64,000 nucleotides of DNA from JAFGJU01 sp964570935. Lineage in GTDB: Bacteria > Eisenbacteria > RBG-16-71-46 > JAFGJU01. The stretch covers positions 1 through 64,000 of the forward strand of contig CAZMZP010000050.1 of NCBI GenBank assembly GCA_964570935.1. The letters run 5' to 3'. The notes under the pieces are model-generated. The model had not been told where the DNA came from, searched no databases, and saw only the letters and a program-made list of their open reading frames with translations. The position numbers and the translations under genes were made by a program. Every line of letters begins with the position of its first letter. Position 1 is the first letter of the stretch. Shown in pieces: positions 24,489 to 33,266 of the stretch.

Positions 24489-25583
24489 CTACTCCAACAG
24501 CTCTTCGCACACGTCGTGCGTGCTGCCGCAGGCAGGCCGGGCTGCGCGCGCCTCTTCCGTGGCCCGCCGTCCGGCGCCCACGACCCTGTTCCTGCCGGCC
24601 CTCTTTGCGCTGAACAGCGCGCCGTCCGCCGACTCCAGCAGAGCTCCGATGGTCTTGCCGTCTTCGGGATAGGTCGCGGCGCCTATGCTGCAGCTTATCT
24701 CGCCGCAACGCACCTCGGGGAAAATCTGAGTGACCACCGCAGACCGGATCCTCTCCGCAAGCACGAGGGCCCCTTCCTTCGGCGTCTGCGGCAGTATTAT
24801 CAGAAACTCGTCTCCCCCGTACTTGGCCACGGTGTCGATGCTTCTTGCCGTCACCTTGATGACGGCCGCCAGCTGCTTCAACACCGTGCTGCCCTTGAGA
24901 TGTCCAAACTTGTCATTATAATCTTTCAGGTGGTCCACGTCCAGCATTAGAACGGAGAAGAACTGGCGGAACCGCGACGCCCTGTCCAGCTCCTTGTGCA
25001 GAGCGTCCTTGAGGAACCGAAAATTGAACACCTGCGTGAGCTCGTCGGTGACGGCCTGTTCCTGCACCTGCGCGTACAGCTTGGCGCTTTCGATCGCCAT
25101 TGCGGTCTGATTGGCCAGCACGCTCAGAACGCCCAGTTCGGCTTCGCTGAACGTGGCGGTGCCCAGCTTGTTCACCGCTATCAGGACTCCCAGCACATTC
25201 TCCCGCGCCTTCAGCGGCGCGCAGATGCAGCCGCCGGTGCTGGGTGCTCGCGGCCCCTCGAGCTCCGGCCTCGGCTCGTCCGACACCCGGGGTATCAGGA
25301 CGGCCTTACCCTCCATCATCACCCACCACGCAATGCCCCTCTCCCCGGTGCGCTCGTAGCGCTCCATCGGCGCTTCCGCCCCGTCCGCCCTTCTCCGCTT
25401 CGCGTACTTCACGACGACCCCGTTTTCCAAGGTGATCAGGAAGACCGCTTCGGCCCCCAGCACCTCCAGGGCGCAGGAAAGCACCTTGGAAAAGGTCATT
25501 CTCCTGTCCAAGCCGGCAGTAATCAGACCCGTGATTTCCACCAGGGTGTTAAGGAATTTTTCTTCACGAAGCACAGAACTCAT
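24489..25583 (-). CDS. GAF-GGDEF diguanylate cyclase
   Basis: About 364 residues. An N-terminal GAF domain (about 15-170) is followed by a GGDEF domain with an intact active site KYGGDEFLIILP and an RSID motif five residues before it, the product-inhibition I-site. It should make c-di-GMP from two GTP in the cytoplasm; the GAF ligand is unknown. ATG 25583 is chosen over ATG 25604 because AGGGG lies eight bases before it. It lies immediately upstream of the polysaccharide genes, so c-di-GMP probably controls exopolysaccharide and perhaps the Tad pilus. Confidence 0.93.
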   Translation of the reverse strand: MSSVLREEKFLNTLVEITGLITAGLDRRMTFSKVLSCALEVLGAEAVFLITLENGVVVKYAKRRRADGAEAPMERYERTGERGIAWWVMMEGKAVLIPRVSDEPRPELEGPRAPSTGGCICAPLKARENVLGVLIAVNKLGTATFSEAELGVLSVLANQTAMAIESAKLYAQVQEQAVTDELTQVFNFRFLKDALHKELDRASRFRQFFSVLMLDVDHLKDYNDKFGHLKGSTVLKQLAAVIKVTARSIDTVAKYGGDEFLIILPQTPKEGALVLAERIRSAVVTQIFPEVRCGEISCSIGAATYPEDGKTIGALLESADGALFSAKRAGRNRVVGAGRRATEEARAARPACGSTHDVCEELLE

Positions 25584-25659
25584 CCTTCGTGCCCCTAACC
25601 GCATGAAAATGCACCGTTCCGCACTGAACCGACGTTGAGAAAAGCAAGTTCTATGCCAG

Positions 25660-25989
25660 TTACTCTGGAGAGGACTTCGTGAGGATTTCCCGTAAGAGGG
25701 GTCGCACCACCCTGAGCAGAACGACCAGGATTACGGCGACCATGGCGGCCGGCACAAACCACAGGTCGCCGAGGTCAATGTGTCCGACGCGTAGCATCCC
25801 GAAGAACTTGAACAGGGCGTATACCAGCGCCACCACCAGCACAACCGCAAGACCCAGCGAGACGCTCTTGCTGGCTGTCTGAGCCCTGCGGCGGCGGGAC
25901 TCCGCCAACCCGGGCCACGCGGCTGCACCCCCCGTCCCGCGGCGAGCCGACGGCCTGGGAAAGTTGCGGCGCCTGTCCTCCAGTCTCAT
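25660..25989 (-). CDS. Small membrane protein of unknown function
   Basis: 109 residues. A basic N-terminal stretch (RRRNFPRPSARR, ESRRRRAQTASK) is followed by two membrane helices, about 44-64 (LGLAVVLVVALVYALFKFFG) and 77-99 (WFVPAAMVAVILVVLLRVVR). The tail is short and charged. No family is recognised. It lies between the M28 peptidase gene (15 bases upstream) and the diguanylate cyclase. The strong membrane pattern makes it a likely real gene. Confidence 0.6.
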   Translation of the reverse strand: MRLEDRRRNFPRPSARRGTGGAAAWPGLAESRRRRAQTASKSVSLGLAVVLVVALVYALFKFFGMLRVGHIDLGDLWFVPAAMVAVILVVLLRVVRPLLREILTKSSPE

Positions 25990-26004
25990 GTCACACTCCG
26001 CGCG

Positions 26005-28182
26005 TCAGCGCACAACGGCGAACCTGCCCAGACTCACTTTTTCGCTTCCGCCGTCGTACACCCGGAGCCGGTACGCGTAAACTCCGGCAGCCAGCCCCGC
26101 GTCCGACGTGATCGCGACCAGGTCTATCTCGTTGTCGCCGCCCGTTTCCAGCGCCACGACCCCGCACGACCCGTCCCTGCAACCCCCTACTCGTCTCCCG
26201 GCCAAATCGTACAGGTCCAGCCGTATGCCGCCGGCTTCCTTCGTCAGGAAGAACCTCAGTTTCCCTCCGGCGCCGCCGGGTCTCATCGGGTTCGGAAACA
26301 CAAACGAGTACCGCACGGACAGAGACGTCGAGGCCACGACCAGCCTCGTCCATGCCTTGTTGTTCGACAGGTTGGTCTCTCCGGCTCCCGCGTCCACCAC
26401 GATGTAGATGGCGTGCTCGCCCACGTCACTTTCCCCCAGCAGCCAGTAAAACGGCTCCACCACCGGGCTCGCCCCCGACGGGACCTCCCCCTCCATCAAC
26501 CGCTCTCCCACCAGTGCGCCGCCGGCGGCCGGGTCGCCGTCATACACCCGGACGTAGACTGAAAGGGACTCCGCGGCAGAGCCGCCCACGTTATGGAAGC
26601 TGGGCACTATCGTCAGCACTTGTCCGCTTACCGCCCTCTTGACCGGCAGGGCCGAGCCCTCGACTCTGAATTCGAGGTCGCCGGACTGCACTTCCAGATC
26701 CCACGGGTCGCTCGTCGCGGCGAAATAAGCCAGGCTGGCCGCGCCCACCGAAGCGACCTTCGTGCACAGGTCGAAGTCCAACTTGTCTTCCGTGTCGTAT
26801 ATCGTGTGATAGTACGGGTACAGAGGCGGCAGAGAGGAGTGTTCAAAGAAGTGGACGGCGTCGTATCCTTTCACCCAGAACGACGAGTGGTCGCTCGCGT
26901 CGTGCACGCCGTCTATCGTCACCAATCCGACGCGCAACCCGATGCTGTCGTACAGAGCCTCCGACACCGCTGCCACGTGGTCCGACAGCCATGCCGACGA
27001 GTTGTTCGTGCGGAGGAAAGTGCTGTCGGCCGAGCCACGGAACCCGTGCATGTCGAAGTTCAGCACGCCTATGATGTTGGACCCAAGAGTGTCGTTCTGC
27101 CCGGCGTAGGCCTTACTCCCGTACAGGCCCTGTTCTTCCGCGCAGAACAGCACGTACTCTATGTCGAAATCGAACTCGAGGCCGCTGAGCGCCCTGGCGC
27201 ATTCCAGCACGCTGGCTATCCCGGTGCCGTTGTCGTCCGCGCCCGGCGCCGGGTCAATGTCTCCGCGCCAGTACTGGCCCGGCTCCGAGTAGGTCGTCCT
27301 GTTGCCGGTGTCATCGTAGTGCGCGCATACGACGAACTTCCCGCTGCCCGGCATCTTCCCTGGAACAAGTCCCACCACGTTGTACAGTAGGGTGTCCACA
27401 CCGAAGATCCGGACGGGGAACCCGTGAAGGGAATCTTTTCCCCCTCCTCCCATCGCAGTCTTCAGCCTCTCGCGGAGCATGTGCGGAATCCATGCCGCTT
27501 CGCGCCGGAACGTGTAGCGGCTTCTGAGCTCGCTCGTGGAGTCGTCCACGCTTACCCAGTGCACGATCGCCCTCACGGAGTCGGCGCTCACTGTGCCCGC
27601 CGCCTGCCTCATTAACTCCAGCTTCTCGGACGAGATCGCGGACCGGCCGGCCGCTCGCGCCGCCAGGGTCGCGGGTATTCTCTGCAACAGAAGCGCACGC
27701 GATTCCACTCTCTCAGGCAGCGGCACCATCGAGAACACGAACCGCGCCAGGCGCTCCTCCTGACCCTCGCGCATCCCCAGCAGGTACACCCCCTCCTGCC
27801 GCAGCCGCGTGAGCCTGCCGCACCCGGCGATCGAATCCAGTGCCGCCCCCGCGCTCGGCACCACCAGCCACTGTCCTACGCCCGGCTCCAGAGTGTCCAC
27901 CACGTCGAGACCCGGAAAGCGCGCCCGCAGCTGCGGCAAGACCGATTCCGGCACCTGAACTATGGCCGAGCCGCCGTGGGAGTACCTGACCGCGCCGCCA
28001 AAGGCGGCCACGCTCTCAAGGCCGGCCTCGTCCCGCCACTCGACCATCACCAGCAGCCCCGGCCGTCCGCCGTCCGCTCCCGCCGCCGCTGCGACCCAGG
28101 CCGCCGCGAGCACGGCCGCGACGCAGAACGAACGCCACAGCGCGCTGCGCCCCGGCGCTCGCATCGAGGGACTGACGCTCAT
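26005..28182 (-). CDS. Secreted M28-family metallopeptidase with CARDB and FlgD-like C-terminal domains
   Basis: About 725 residues. Signal peptide (WRSFCVAAVLAAAWVAAAA), a 230-residue N-terminal region, then the M28 zinc-peptidase core: VVCAHYDDT, PGADDNGTGIASVLE, FCAEEQGLYGS, VLNFDMHGF and YYHTIYDTEDKLD carry the two-zinc ligands (His, Asp, Glu, Asp, His) and the catalytic Glu. A CARDB-like domain follows (VPSFHNVGGSAAESLSVYVR), and a C-terminal FlgD-like or sorting-type domain (FVFPNPMRPGG, LDLYDLAGRRV). It probably acts as an exported aminopeptidase. ATG 28182 is preferred over 28197, which has no ribosome site and almost touches the tRNA. Confidence 0.9.
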   Translation of the reverse strand: MSVSPSMRAPGRSALWRSFCVAAVLAAAWVAAAAGADGGRPGLLVMVEWRDEAGLESVAAFGGAVRYSHGGSAIVQVPESVLPQLRARFPGLDVVDTLEPGVGQWLVVPSAGAALDSIAGCGRLTRLRQEGVYLLGMREGQEERLARFVFSMVPLPERVESRALLLQRIPATLAARAAGRSAISSEKLELMRQAAGTVSADSVRAIVHWVSVDDSTSELRSRYTFRREAAWIPHMLRERLKTAMGGGGKDSLHGFPVRIFGVDTLLYNVVGLVPGKMPGSGKFVVCAHYDDTGNRTTYSEPGQYWRGDIDPAPGADDNGTGIASVLECARALSGLEFDFDIEYVLFCAEEQGLYGSKAYAGQNDTLGSNIIGVLNFDMHGFRGSADSTFLRTNNSSAWLSDHVAAVSEALYDSIGLRVGLVTIDGVHDASDHSSFWVKGYDAVHFFEHSSLPPLYPYYHTIYDTEDKLDFDLCTKVASVGAASLAYFAATSDPWDLEVQSGDLEFRVEGSALPVKRAVSGQVLTIVPSFHNVGGSAAESLSVYVRVYDGDPAAGGALVGERLMEGEVPSGASPVVEPFYWLLGESDVGEHAIYIVVDAGAGETNLSNNKAWTRLVVASTSLSVRYSFVFPNPMRPGGAGGKLRFFLTKEAGGIRLDLYDLAGRRVGGCRDGSCGVVALETGGDNEIDLVAITSDAGLAAGVYAYRLRVYDGGSEKVSLGRFAVVR

Positions 28183-28202
28183 CGTGGACCCATCCATTCA
28201 TA

Positions 28203-28279
28203 TGGCGCGCCCGAAAGGACTCGAACCTTCGGCCTGCAGATCCGGAGTCTGCCGCTCTATCCAACTGAGCTACGGGCGC
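28203..28279 (-). tRNA. tRNA-Arg (anticodon CCG)
   Basis: A 77-base cloverleaf. Acceptor GCGCCCG pairs with CGGGCGC, D-arm GCTC/GAGC, anticodon stem GCAGA/TCTGC with loop CTCCGGA (anticodon CCG, codon CGG), and T-arm GAAGG/CCTTT with TTCGAGT. The discriminator is G and CCA is encoded. It is downstream of recN and just upstream of the peptidase gene. Confidence 0.95.
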
Positions 28280-28301
28280 GCCTATTGTCTTGAGATCCGC
28301 C

Positions 28302-30026
28302 TCAGGCCCTGTCTCCGGCCTGGGCCGAGGCGTATTCCAACATCTCCCTGGCCTGCCTGAGCGTCACCTGAGAGGCATTGTCTCCTGCCAGCATGCGGGC
28401 AAGCTCCTCCACTCTGTCCTTCTTGCCCAGAGCCCTGGCAGTGCCGAACGTCCTTCCCGCGTCCACTTCCTTGGACACGAAGAAATGAACGTCACCCAGT
28501 GACGCTATCATGGGTATGTGTGTAATGCATATTATCTGTTTTGCGGCTGAGAGCGCCTTCAATTTTTCGCCCACCACCCTGGCCACTTTTCCGCCGATGC
28601 CGGCGTCCACTTCGTCGAACACCATCAGCTCCACGTCGTCAGCCTTGACCAGCACCGTTTTCAAGGCCAGCATTATCCGGGACACCTCTCCGCCGGAGGC
28701 GATTCGCACCAGCGGCCGCAGTTCCTCTCCCACGTTGGGCGAAATCAGGAACTCCACGTCGCCGGCGCCCCTCGAGGTCACTTTGACGTTCTTCCCCTCG
28801 ATTTGGACGTCGCCGGTGTCGTCCCGTTCCAGTTCAATCCGGACCACAAACTGCGTGCCTTTCATGCCCAACCCGGCCAGCTCCTTCCGGACGTCCCTTT
28901 CCAACCTGGCGGCGGACGTCCTCCTTTTCTCCAGCAGGCTCACCGAAAGCCTCTCCAGCTCACGGGCGTCGCGCGCTATGTCCGCCTCCAGCGCCTCCGT
29001 GGTCTCGGATCCCGAGTCCAGTGCGGAAAGCCGGGCGCGCAAGCTCTCTCCCTCCCTGAGCACGTCGGCCACACCGCCGTTGTGTTTCTTCCTGAGCCTC
29101 CCTATCAACGAGAGTCTCGTCTCCACCTCGTCCAGCCTGCCGGGCGAGAACTCCAGCGAGCGCAGGTACTGAGCCAAAGCCCGCCCCGCCTCGGCAACGA
29201 CGATCTCCGCGTCTGCCAGCTCCGATACCAGCTCCGACAGCTTCGGGTCTATCTCGGAGGCGGCCCTTATCGCCCTCGTCGCTCTGGAAAGCCTGCCGGC
29301 GCACGAGAGCTCGTCTTCGCACAGGAGGTCGCCGGCCTCCTTCACGTTCGAGGAGAGTTTCTCGAAGTTCTGCAGCACCTTCCTCTCCTCCTCCAGCTTC
29401 TCCTCCTCACCCTCCGTCAGTCTTGCGGCGTCTATCTCCGCCAGCTGGAACCTCATGTAGTCCGCCTGCGACTCGGCCTCCCGCGTCTGCGCCAGGAAAG
29501 ACTCCAGTCGTGACTTCGCCTCCCGGAGACGCACGCAACCCTCCCACACCTTCTGCCTCAGCTCTCTGTGCCCGCCGTAGGAGTCCAGGAACTCAACGTG
29601 CGTGCTCCTGTCCAGAAGCGACTGGTGTTCGTGCTGGCCGTGGAAGTCGACCAGGAAATCCCCGACTCTCTTGAGAACGCTCACAGGAACCGGCTCGCCG
29701 TTGATGTGCGCGCGAGTGCGTCCGTCCGCCGACACCTCGCGCTTCACCACGACCTCGCCGCCGGCGTCCCGCACGCCCGCGGCCTCCAGCATGCGCGCGA
29801 CCCCGCTCTTTCGGCCGGTCTCGAACACGCCGGTCACCGCGGCCGACTTTTCGCCGCTCCTCACCATCTCGCCGCCGGCCTTCTCGCCCACGAGCATGCC
29901 TATGGCTCCGACGATGATCGACTTCCCAGCGCCAGTCTCGCCCGTGAGCACGTTCAGCCCCGGGCCGAACTCGAGCGACAGCTCCTTCACGACTGCCAGT
30001 CCGCTTATAGTGAGCTCCCTCAGCAC
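28302..30026 (-). CDS. recN: DNA repair protein RecN
   Basis: About 574 residues. SMC-like ATPase: LRELTISGLAVVKEL and Walker A LTGETGAGKSIIVGAI at the N-terminus, long coiled-coil region (about 150-370), then the ABC signature RIASGGEVSRIMLALK, Walker B LMVFDEVDAGIGGKVA, and QIICITHIPMIAS. It helps repair double-strand breaks. GTG 30026 is chosen as the start, giving the standard N-terminus; the frame is open to 30059 but overlaps nadK. It ends 23 bases before the tRNA-Arg. Confidence 0.95.
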   Translation of the reverse strand: MLRELTISGLAVVKELSLEFGPGLNVLTGETGAGKSIIVGAIGMLVGEKAGGEMVRSGEKSAAVTGVFETGRKSGVARMLEAAGVRDAGGEVVVKREVSADGRTRAHINGEPVPVSVLKRVGDFLVDFHGQHEHQSLLDRSTHVEFLDSYGGHRELRQKVWEGCVRLREAKSRLESFLAQTREAESQADYMRFQLAEIDAARLTEGEEEKLEEERKVLQNFEKLSSNVKEAGDLLCEDELSCAGRLSRATRAIRAASEIDPKLSELVSELADAEIVVAEAGRALAQYLRSLEFSPGRLDEVETRLSLIGRLRKKHNGGVADVLREGESLRARLSALDSGSETTEALEADIARDARELERLSVSLLEKRRTSAARLERDVRKELAGLGMKGTQFVVRIELERDDTGDVQIEGKNVKVTSRGAGDVEFLISPNVGEELRPLVRIASGGEVSRIMLALKTVLVKADDVELMVFDEVDAGIGGKVARVVGEKLKALSAAKQIICITHIPMIASLGDVHFFVSKEVDAGRTFGTARALGKKDRVEELARMLAGDNASQVTLRQAREMLEYASAQAGDRA

Positions 30027-30039
30027 CGCTGGCGTTCCC

Positions 30040-30903
30040 CTAGCGCTTGGCCAGACCACCCCAGCCCAGCTTTGTCCTCAGTACCTCGTAGAAAGACTTC
30101 TTCCCCGAACAGACGAGCAGCGTCGTCTCCGGGGCCCGCCTGAACACTATTCTCTCGTCGTGGCTCAGCTCCCGGCCTTCCTGACCGTCTATGGTCAGCG
30201 CCACGTCGGTCTTTCCTGACAGCACCTCCACGGTCAGCTCCTCGTCCTTCGAGAATATGAGCGGCCTCACCGCCAGCGTGTGCGGGCAGATGGGAGTGGC
30301 GATGAGAGCCTGTATCGTGGGCTTTACGATAGGCCCTCCGGCCGACAGCGAGTACGCAGTCGAGCCCGTCGGCGTGGACACTATCAGGCCGTCGGCCAGG
30401 AAAGTCCCGACATACTGGCCGGAGATGCACAGGTCGAGCTGCATCGCTCTCGAAAATGCCGACTTGTTTATGACGGCGTCGTTCAGGCACACGTAGCGGG
30501 AGTTGACGGAGCCCGAGCTTCCCTCGACCACCGCCTCTATCATCATCCTCTCCTCCACCTGGCAGTCGCCTCTCTGCATCCGCTCCAGCGCCGGTATGAC
30601 TTCGGCAGCGGACAACTCAGTCAGGAACCCGAGACCACCCAGGTTCACTCCCAGGACCGGAATCCGCAGCCGGCACGCGTGCCTCGCCACCGAGAGAAGC
30701 GTTCCGTCCCCTCCCAGCGCCACGAGCAAGTCGCAGTCCGGCGGCAGGTCCGCCAGCCCGAAGCCCGTCCTGCCTTCCAGCGCGGCTATCTCCTTCTCGA
30801 ACGACACCGCCACGCCCCGCTTCTCCAGCCACGCCGCTATCTCTCCGGCCACGAGGCCCGAATTCTCCTTGCGCACGTTCGCGACCAGACCTACGTGTTT
30901 CAT
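30040..30903 (-). CDS. nadK: NAD kinase
   Basis: About 287 residues. LVALGGDGTLLSVAR contains the diagnostic GGDGT motif, followed by LGVNLGGLGFLTEL and the NE/D-type segment; GLIVSTPTGSTAYSLSAGGPI is the second conserved block. It phosphorylates NAD to NADP. The ATG at 30903 overlaps the dxs stop as ATGA. Cluster order dxs-nadK-recN is common in bacteria. Confidence 0.96.
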   Translation of the reverse strand: MKHVGLVANVRKENSGLVAGEIAAWLEKRGVAVSFEKEIAALEGRTGFGLADLPPDCDLLVALGGDGTLLSVARHACRLRIPVLGVNLGGLGFLTELSAAEVIPALERMQRGDCQVEERMMIEAVVEGSSGSVNSRYVCLNDAVINKSAFSRAMQLDLCISGQYVGTFLADGLIVSTPTGSTAYSLSAGGPIVKPTIQALIATPICPHTLAVRPLIFSKDEELTVEVLSGKTDVALTIDGQEGRELSHDERIVFRRAPETTLLVCSGKKSFYEVLRTKLGWGGLAKR

Positions 30904-32786
30904 GTGTCTCTTTCGGCCTCCAACCAGGTTGACACCGCGCCGGCTATGCCCTCGCCGGTCAGCCCGAGGCGCGCCAGCAGCGCCGGCCTGCCCGCGTGCT
31001 CGACGAAGGCGTCGGGTATCCCCAGCCGTTTCGCCTTTACGCAGGTGCGCTCCCGCTCCAGGCATTCAAGCACGCCCGAACCGAAACCGCCGGCCAGCGA
31101 CCCCTCTTCAACAGTCACGATTCTACCGCATTCCTCCGCCGCGCGGCTGATGGCCGCCGCGTCCAGCGGCTTTGCGAATCTCGCGTTGATGACGGTCGCC
31201 TCAACACCCCTCTCGGAAAGGAGACGCGCCGCCTCCATGCACGGGTTCACCATGGAACCGATCGCGCAGAGCGCCACGTCCTTGCCCCGCCGCAACACCT
31301 CCGCCCGGCCGACCGGAATCTCCGCTACGGCCGCCCGCGTGTCGCTGCCCGCCCCCTCCGACCGGGGGAACCGGATGGCCACCGGCCCGACGCAGGACCT
31401 GACAGCTGTGTACAGCATGTCCCGCAGCTCCCGTTCGTCCTTGGGCGCCATGACCGTCAGACCCGGAATGGCCCTCAGGTAGACCAGGTCGAGGCAGCCG
31501 TGGTGCGTCGGCCCGTCCGGTCCGACGACGCCCGCACGGTCCACCACAAACAGAACTTTCAAGTTCTGCAGAGCCACGTCGTGCACCAGATGGTCGAAAC
31601 CCCTCTGGAGGAAAGTCGAATAGATGGCCACTACCGGCACAAGGCCTCTGGTCGCAAGGCCGGCCGCGAACGTGACCGCGTGCCCTTCCGCCATGCCCAC
31701 GTCGAAGAACCGGCCGGGGAACTTCTCGGCGAACTGCGCCAAGCCCGTGTTGTCCTTCATCGCGGCCGTGACGGCGACCACGTTGTCGAACCGGGTGCCG
31801 ATTTCCACCATCGAGCTGCCGAACACGTCCGTGTATGTCGGGAACGCGGACTTCCTCTCCTCCGTCCCCGTGACCTTGTCGAAGGCGCCTATTCCGTGGA
31901 ACTGGCAGGCGTTCTGTTCGGCGAACCGGTAGCCCTTGCCCTTCGTCGTGAGCGTGTGGAGTATTACAGGCACTCGCACTTCCTTCAGCTGCCTCAGGAC
32001 CGAGACCAGGTCCGGCAGCGCGTGGCCGTCTATCGGACCGTAGTACTTGAACCCCAGTTCCTCGAAAATGGTGCCCGGAACGATGAGACCCTTTACACTC
32101 TCGGTCACTCTGCCTGCCAGGTACCTCGCGTGGCGGCCCAAGTAAGGAATACGACCCAGAAACTCCCAGAGATTGGCCTCGAACTTCCGGTAAGTCGGCG
32201 CGGTTATCAGTCGGGTCATGTACTTTGCCAGCGCTCCCACGTTGTGGGAGATGGACATCTTGTTATCGTTGATTATGACTATCAGGCGCTTGCCCAGACC
32301 GCCGGCCTGGTTGAGCCCCTCGAACGACAGCCCGCCGGTGAGAGCCCCGTCCCCTATCACGGCCACCACGTGGAAGTCCTGGCCCATGGCGTCCCTGGCG
32401 CAGCTCATGCCCAGCGCGGCGGAGATGGACGTGCTGCCGTGGCCGGTGCCGAAGGCGTCGTGCTCGCTCTCCGAGGGCCTAGGGAACCCGCTCAACCCGC
32501 CGTCCTGCCGGAGCGTCTGGAACCTGTCCCGCCTCCCGGTCAGGAGCTTGTGGGCGTAGGCCTGATGTCCAACGTCCCACACTATCCGGTCTCTCGGAGA
32601 GTCAAACACGTAGTGTATGGCAACGGCCAGCTCGACGGCCCCGAGGCTCGGGGCGAGGTGGCCGCCGGTGCACGAAACAACGGAGATGATCTTCTCCCGT
32701 ATCTCGGACGCGAGCTCGGTCAGCTCCGGAATTGTGAGACGCTTCAAGTCGTCCGGTCCGCCGACCCGGTCCAGAATCTTGCTCAA
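30900..32786 (-). CDS. dxs: 1-deoxy-D-xylulose-5-phosphate synthase
   Basis: About 628 residues. Transketolase fold using TPP: GHLAPSLGAVELAVAIHYVF, IVWDVGHQAYAHKLLTGR, VIGDGALTGGLSFEG and NDNKMSISHNVGALA (TPP/Mg binding) in the first half; VGMAEGHAVTFAAGLA and RAGVVGPDGPTHHG later. It makes DXP from pyruvate and glyceraldehyde-3-phosphate, the entry to the MEP isoprenoid pathway, and serves thiamine synthesis. TTG 32786 is chosen over GTG 32822 because GGGGAGGGA precedes it with normal spacing and the resulting N-terminus suits the family. Confidence 0.96.
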   Translation of the reverse strand: MSKILDRVGGPDDLKRLTIPELTELASEIREKIISVVSCTGGHLAPSLGAVELAVAIHYVFDSPRDRIVWDVGHQAYAHKLLTGRRDRFQTLRQDGGLSGFPRPSESEHDAFGTGHGSTSISAALGMSCARDAMGQDFHVVAVIGDGALTGGLSFEGLNQAGGLGKRLIVIINDNKMSISHNVGALAKYMTRLITAPTYRKFEANLWEFLGRIPYLGRHARYLAGRVTESVKGLIVPGTIFEELGFKYYGPIDGHALPDLVSVLRQLKEVRVPVILHTLTTKGKGYRFAEQNACQFHGIGAFDKVTGTEERKSAFPTYTDVFGSSMVEIGTRFDNVVAVTAAMKDNTGLAQFAEKFPGRFFDVGMAEGHAVTFAAGLATRGLVPVVAIYSTFLQRGFDHLVHDVALQNLKVLFVVDRAGVVGPDGPTHHGCLDLVYLRAIPGLTVMAPKDERELRDMLYTAVRSCVGPVAIRFPRSEGAGSDTRAAVAEIPVGRAEVLRRGKDVALCAIGSMVNPCMEAARLLSERGVEATVINARFAKPLDAAAISRAAEECGRIVTVEEGSLAGGFGSGVLECLERERTCVKAKRLGIPDAFVEHAGRPALLARLGLTGEGIAGAVSTWLEAERDT

Positions 32787-32831
32787 CTGCCGTCCCTCCC
32801 CGTCACGCGCCCCGCGCCGCACCCAGCCGCA

Positions 32832-33266
32832 TCAAAACCACGCAAGCGCGTACAGTATGCCTATGGCGGCGCCCACGAACACCTCGAACGGAGTGTGGCC
32901 CAGAAGCTCCAGCAGCTTCTCCTCCCTGGCCTTCTTCAGATGTTCGTGAACGAGCCGGTTCAGGATGGTGGCCTGCCTGCCCGCCGCGCGCCTCAGACCT
33001 GCCGCGTCGAACATCACGATGAAGCTGAAAAAGGCGGTCACCTGAAAAATCAGCGAACCGTAACCCTGCACGTTGCCAACGGCCGTCGAAAGCGCGCACA
33101 CCGCCGCCGAGTGGGAGCTCGGCATCCCGCCGGTCTGGACGAATCTCTTGAAATTGAGATCCTTCTCCTTGAGCCAGAAGGCCACGCCCTTGACGACCTG
33201 CACGAGAAGCCCGCAGCTGCACGCCACCAGGACCGGGCTGTCTTGCATCATCTCGCTCACATTCAT
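32832..33266 (-). CDS. Divergent PAP2-family membrane protein (DUF212)
   Basis: 144 residues. VKGVAFWLKEK, then FVQTGGMPSSHSAAV (catalytic-type Ser-His block of acid phosphatase/VanZ relatives), and a later hydrophobic segment FEVFVGAAIGILYALAWF give the divergent PAP2 family. Members are membrane proteins of uncertain activity, possibly lipid-phosphate phosphatases. It overlaps the polyprenyl synthase gene end by four bases and precedes dxs, so a role with prenyl phosphates is a reasonable inference. Confidence 0.88.
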   Translation of the reverse strand: MNVSEMMQDSPVLVACSCGLLVQVVKGVAFWLKEKDLNFKRFVQTGGMPSSHSAAVCALSTAVGNVQGYGSLIFQVTAFFSFIVMFDAAGLRRAAGRQATILNRLVHEHLKKAREEKLLELLGHTPFEVFVGAAIGILYALAWF

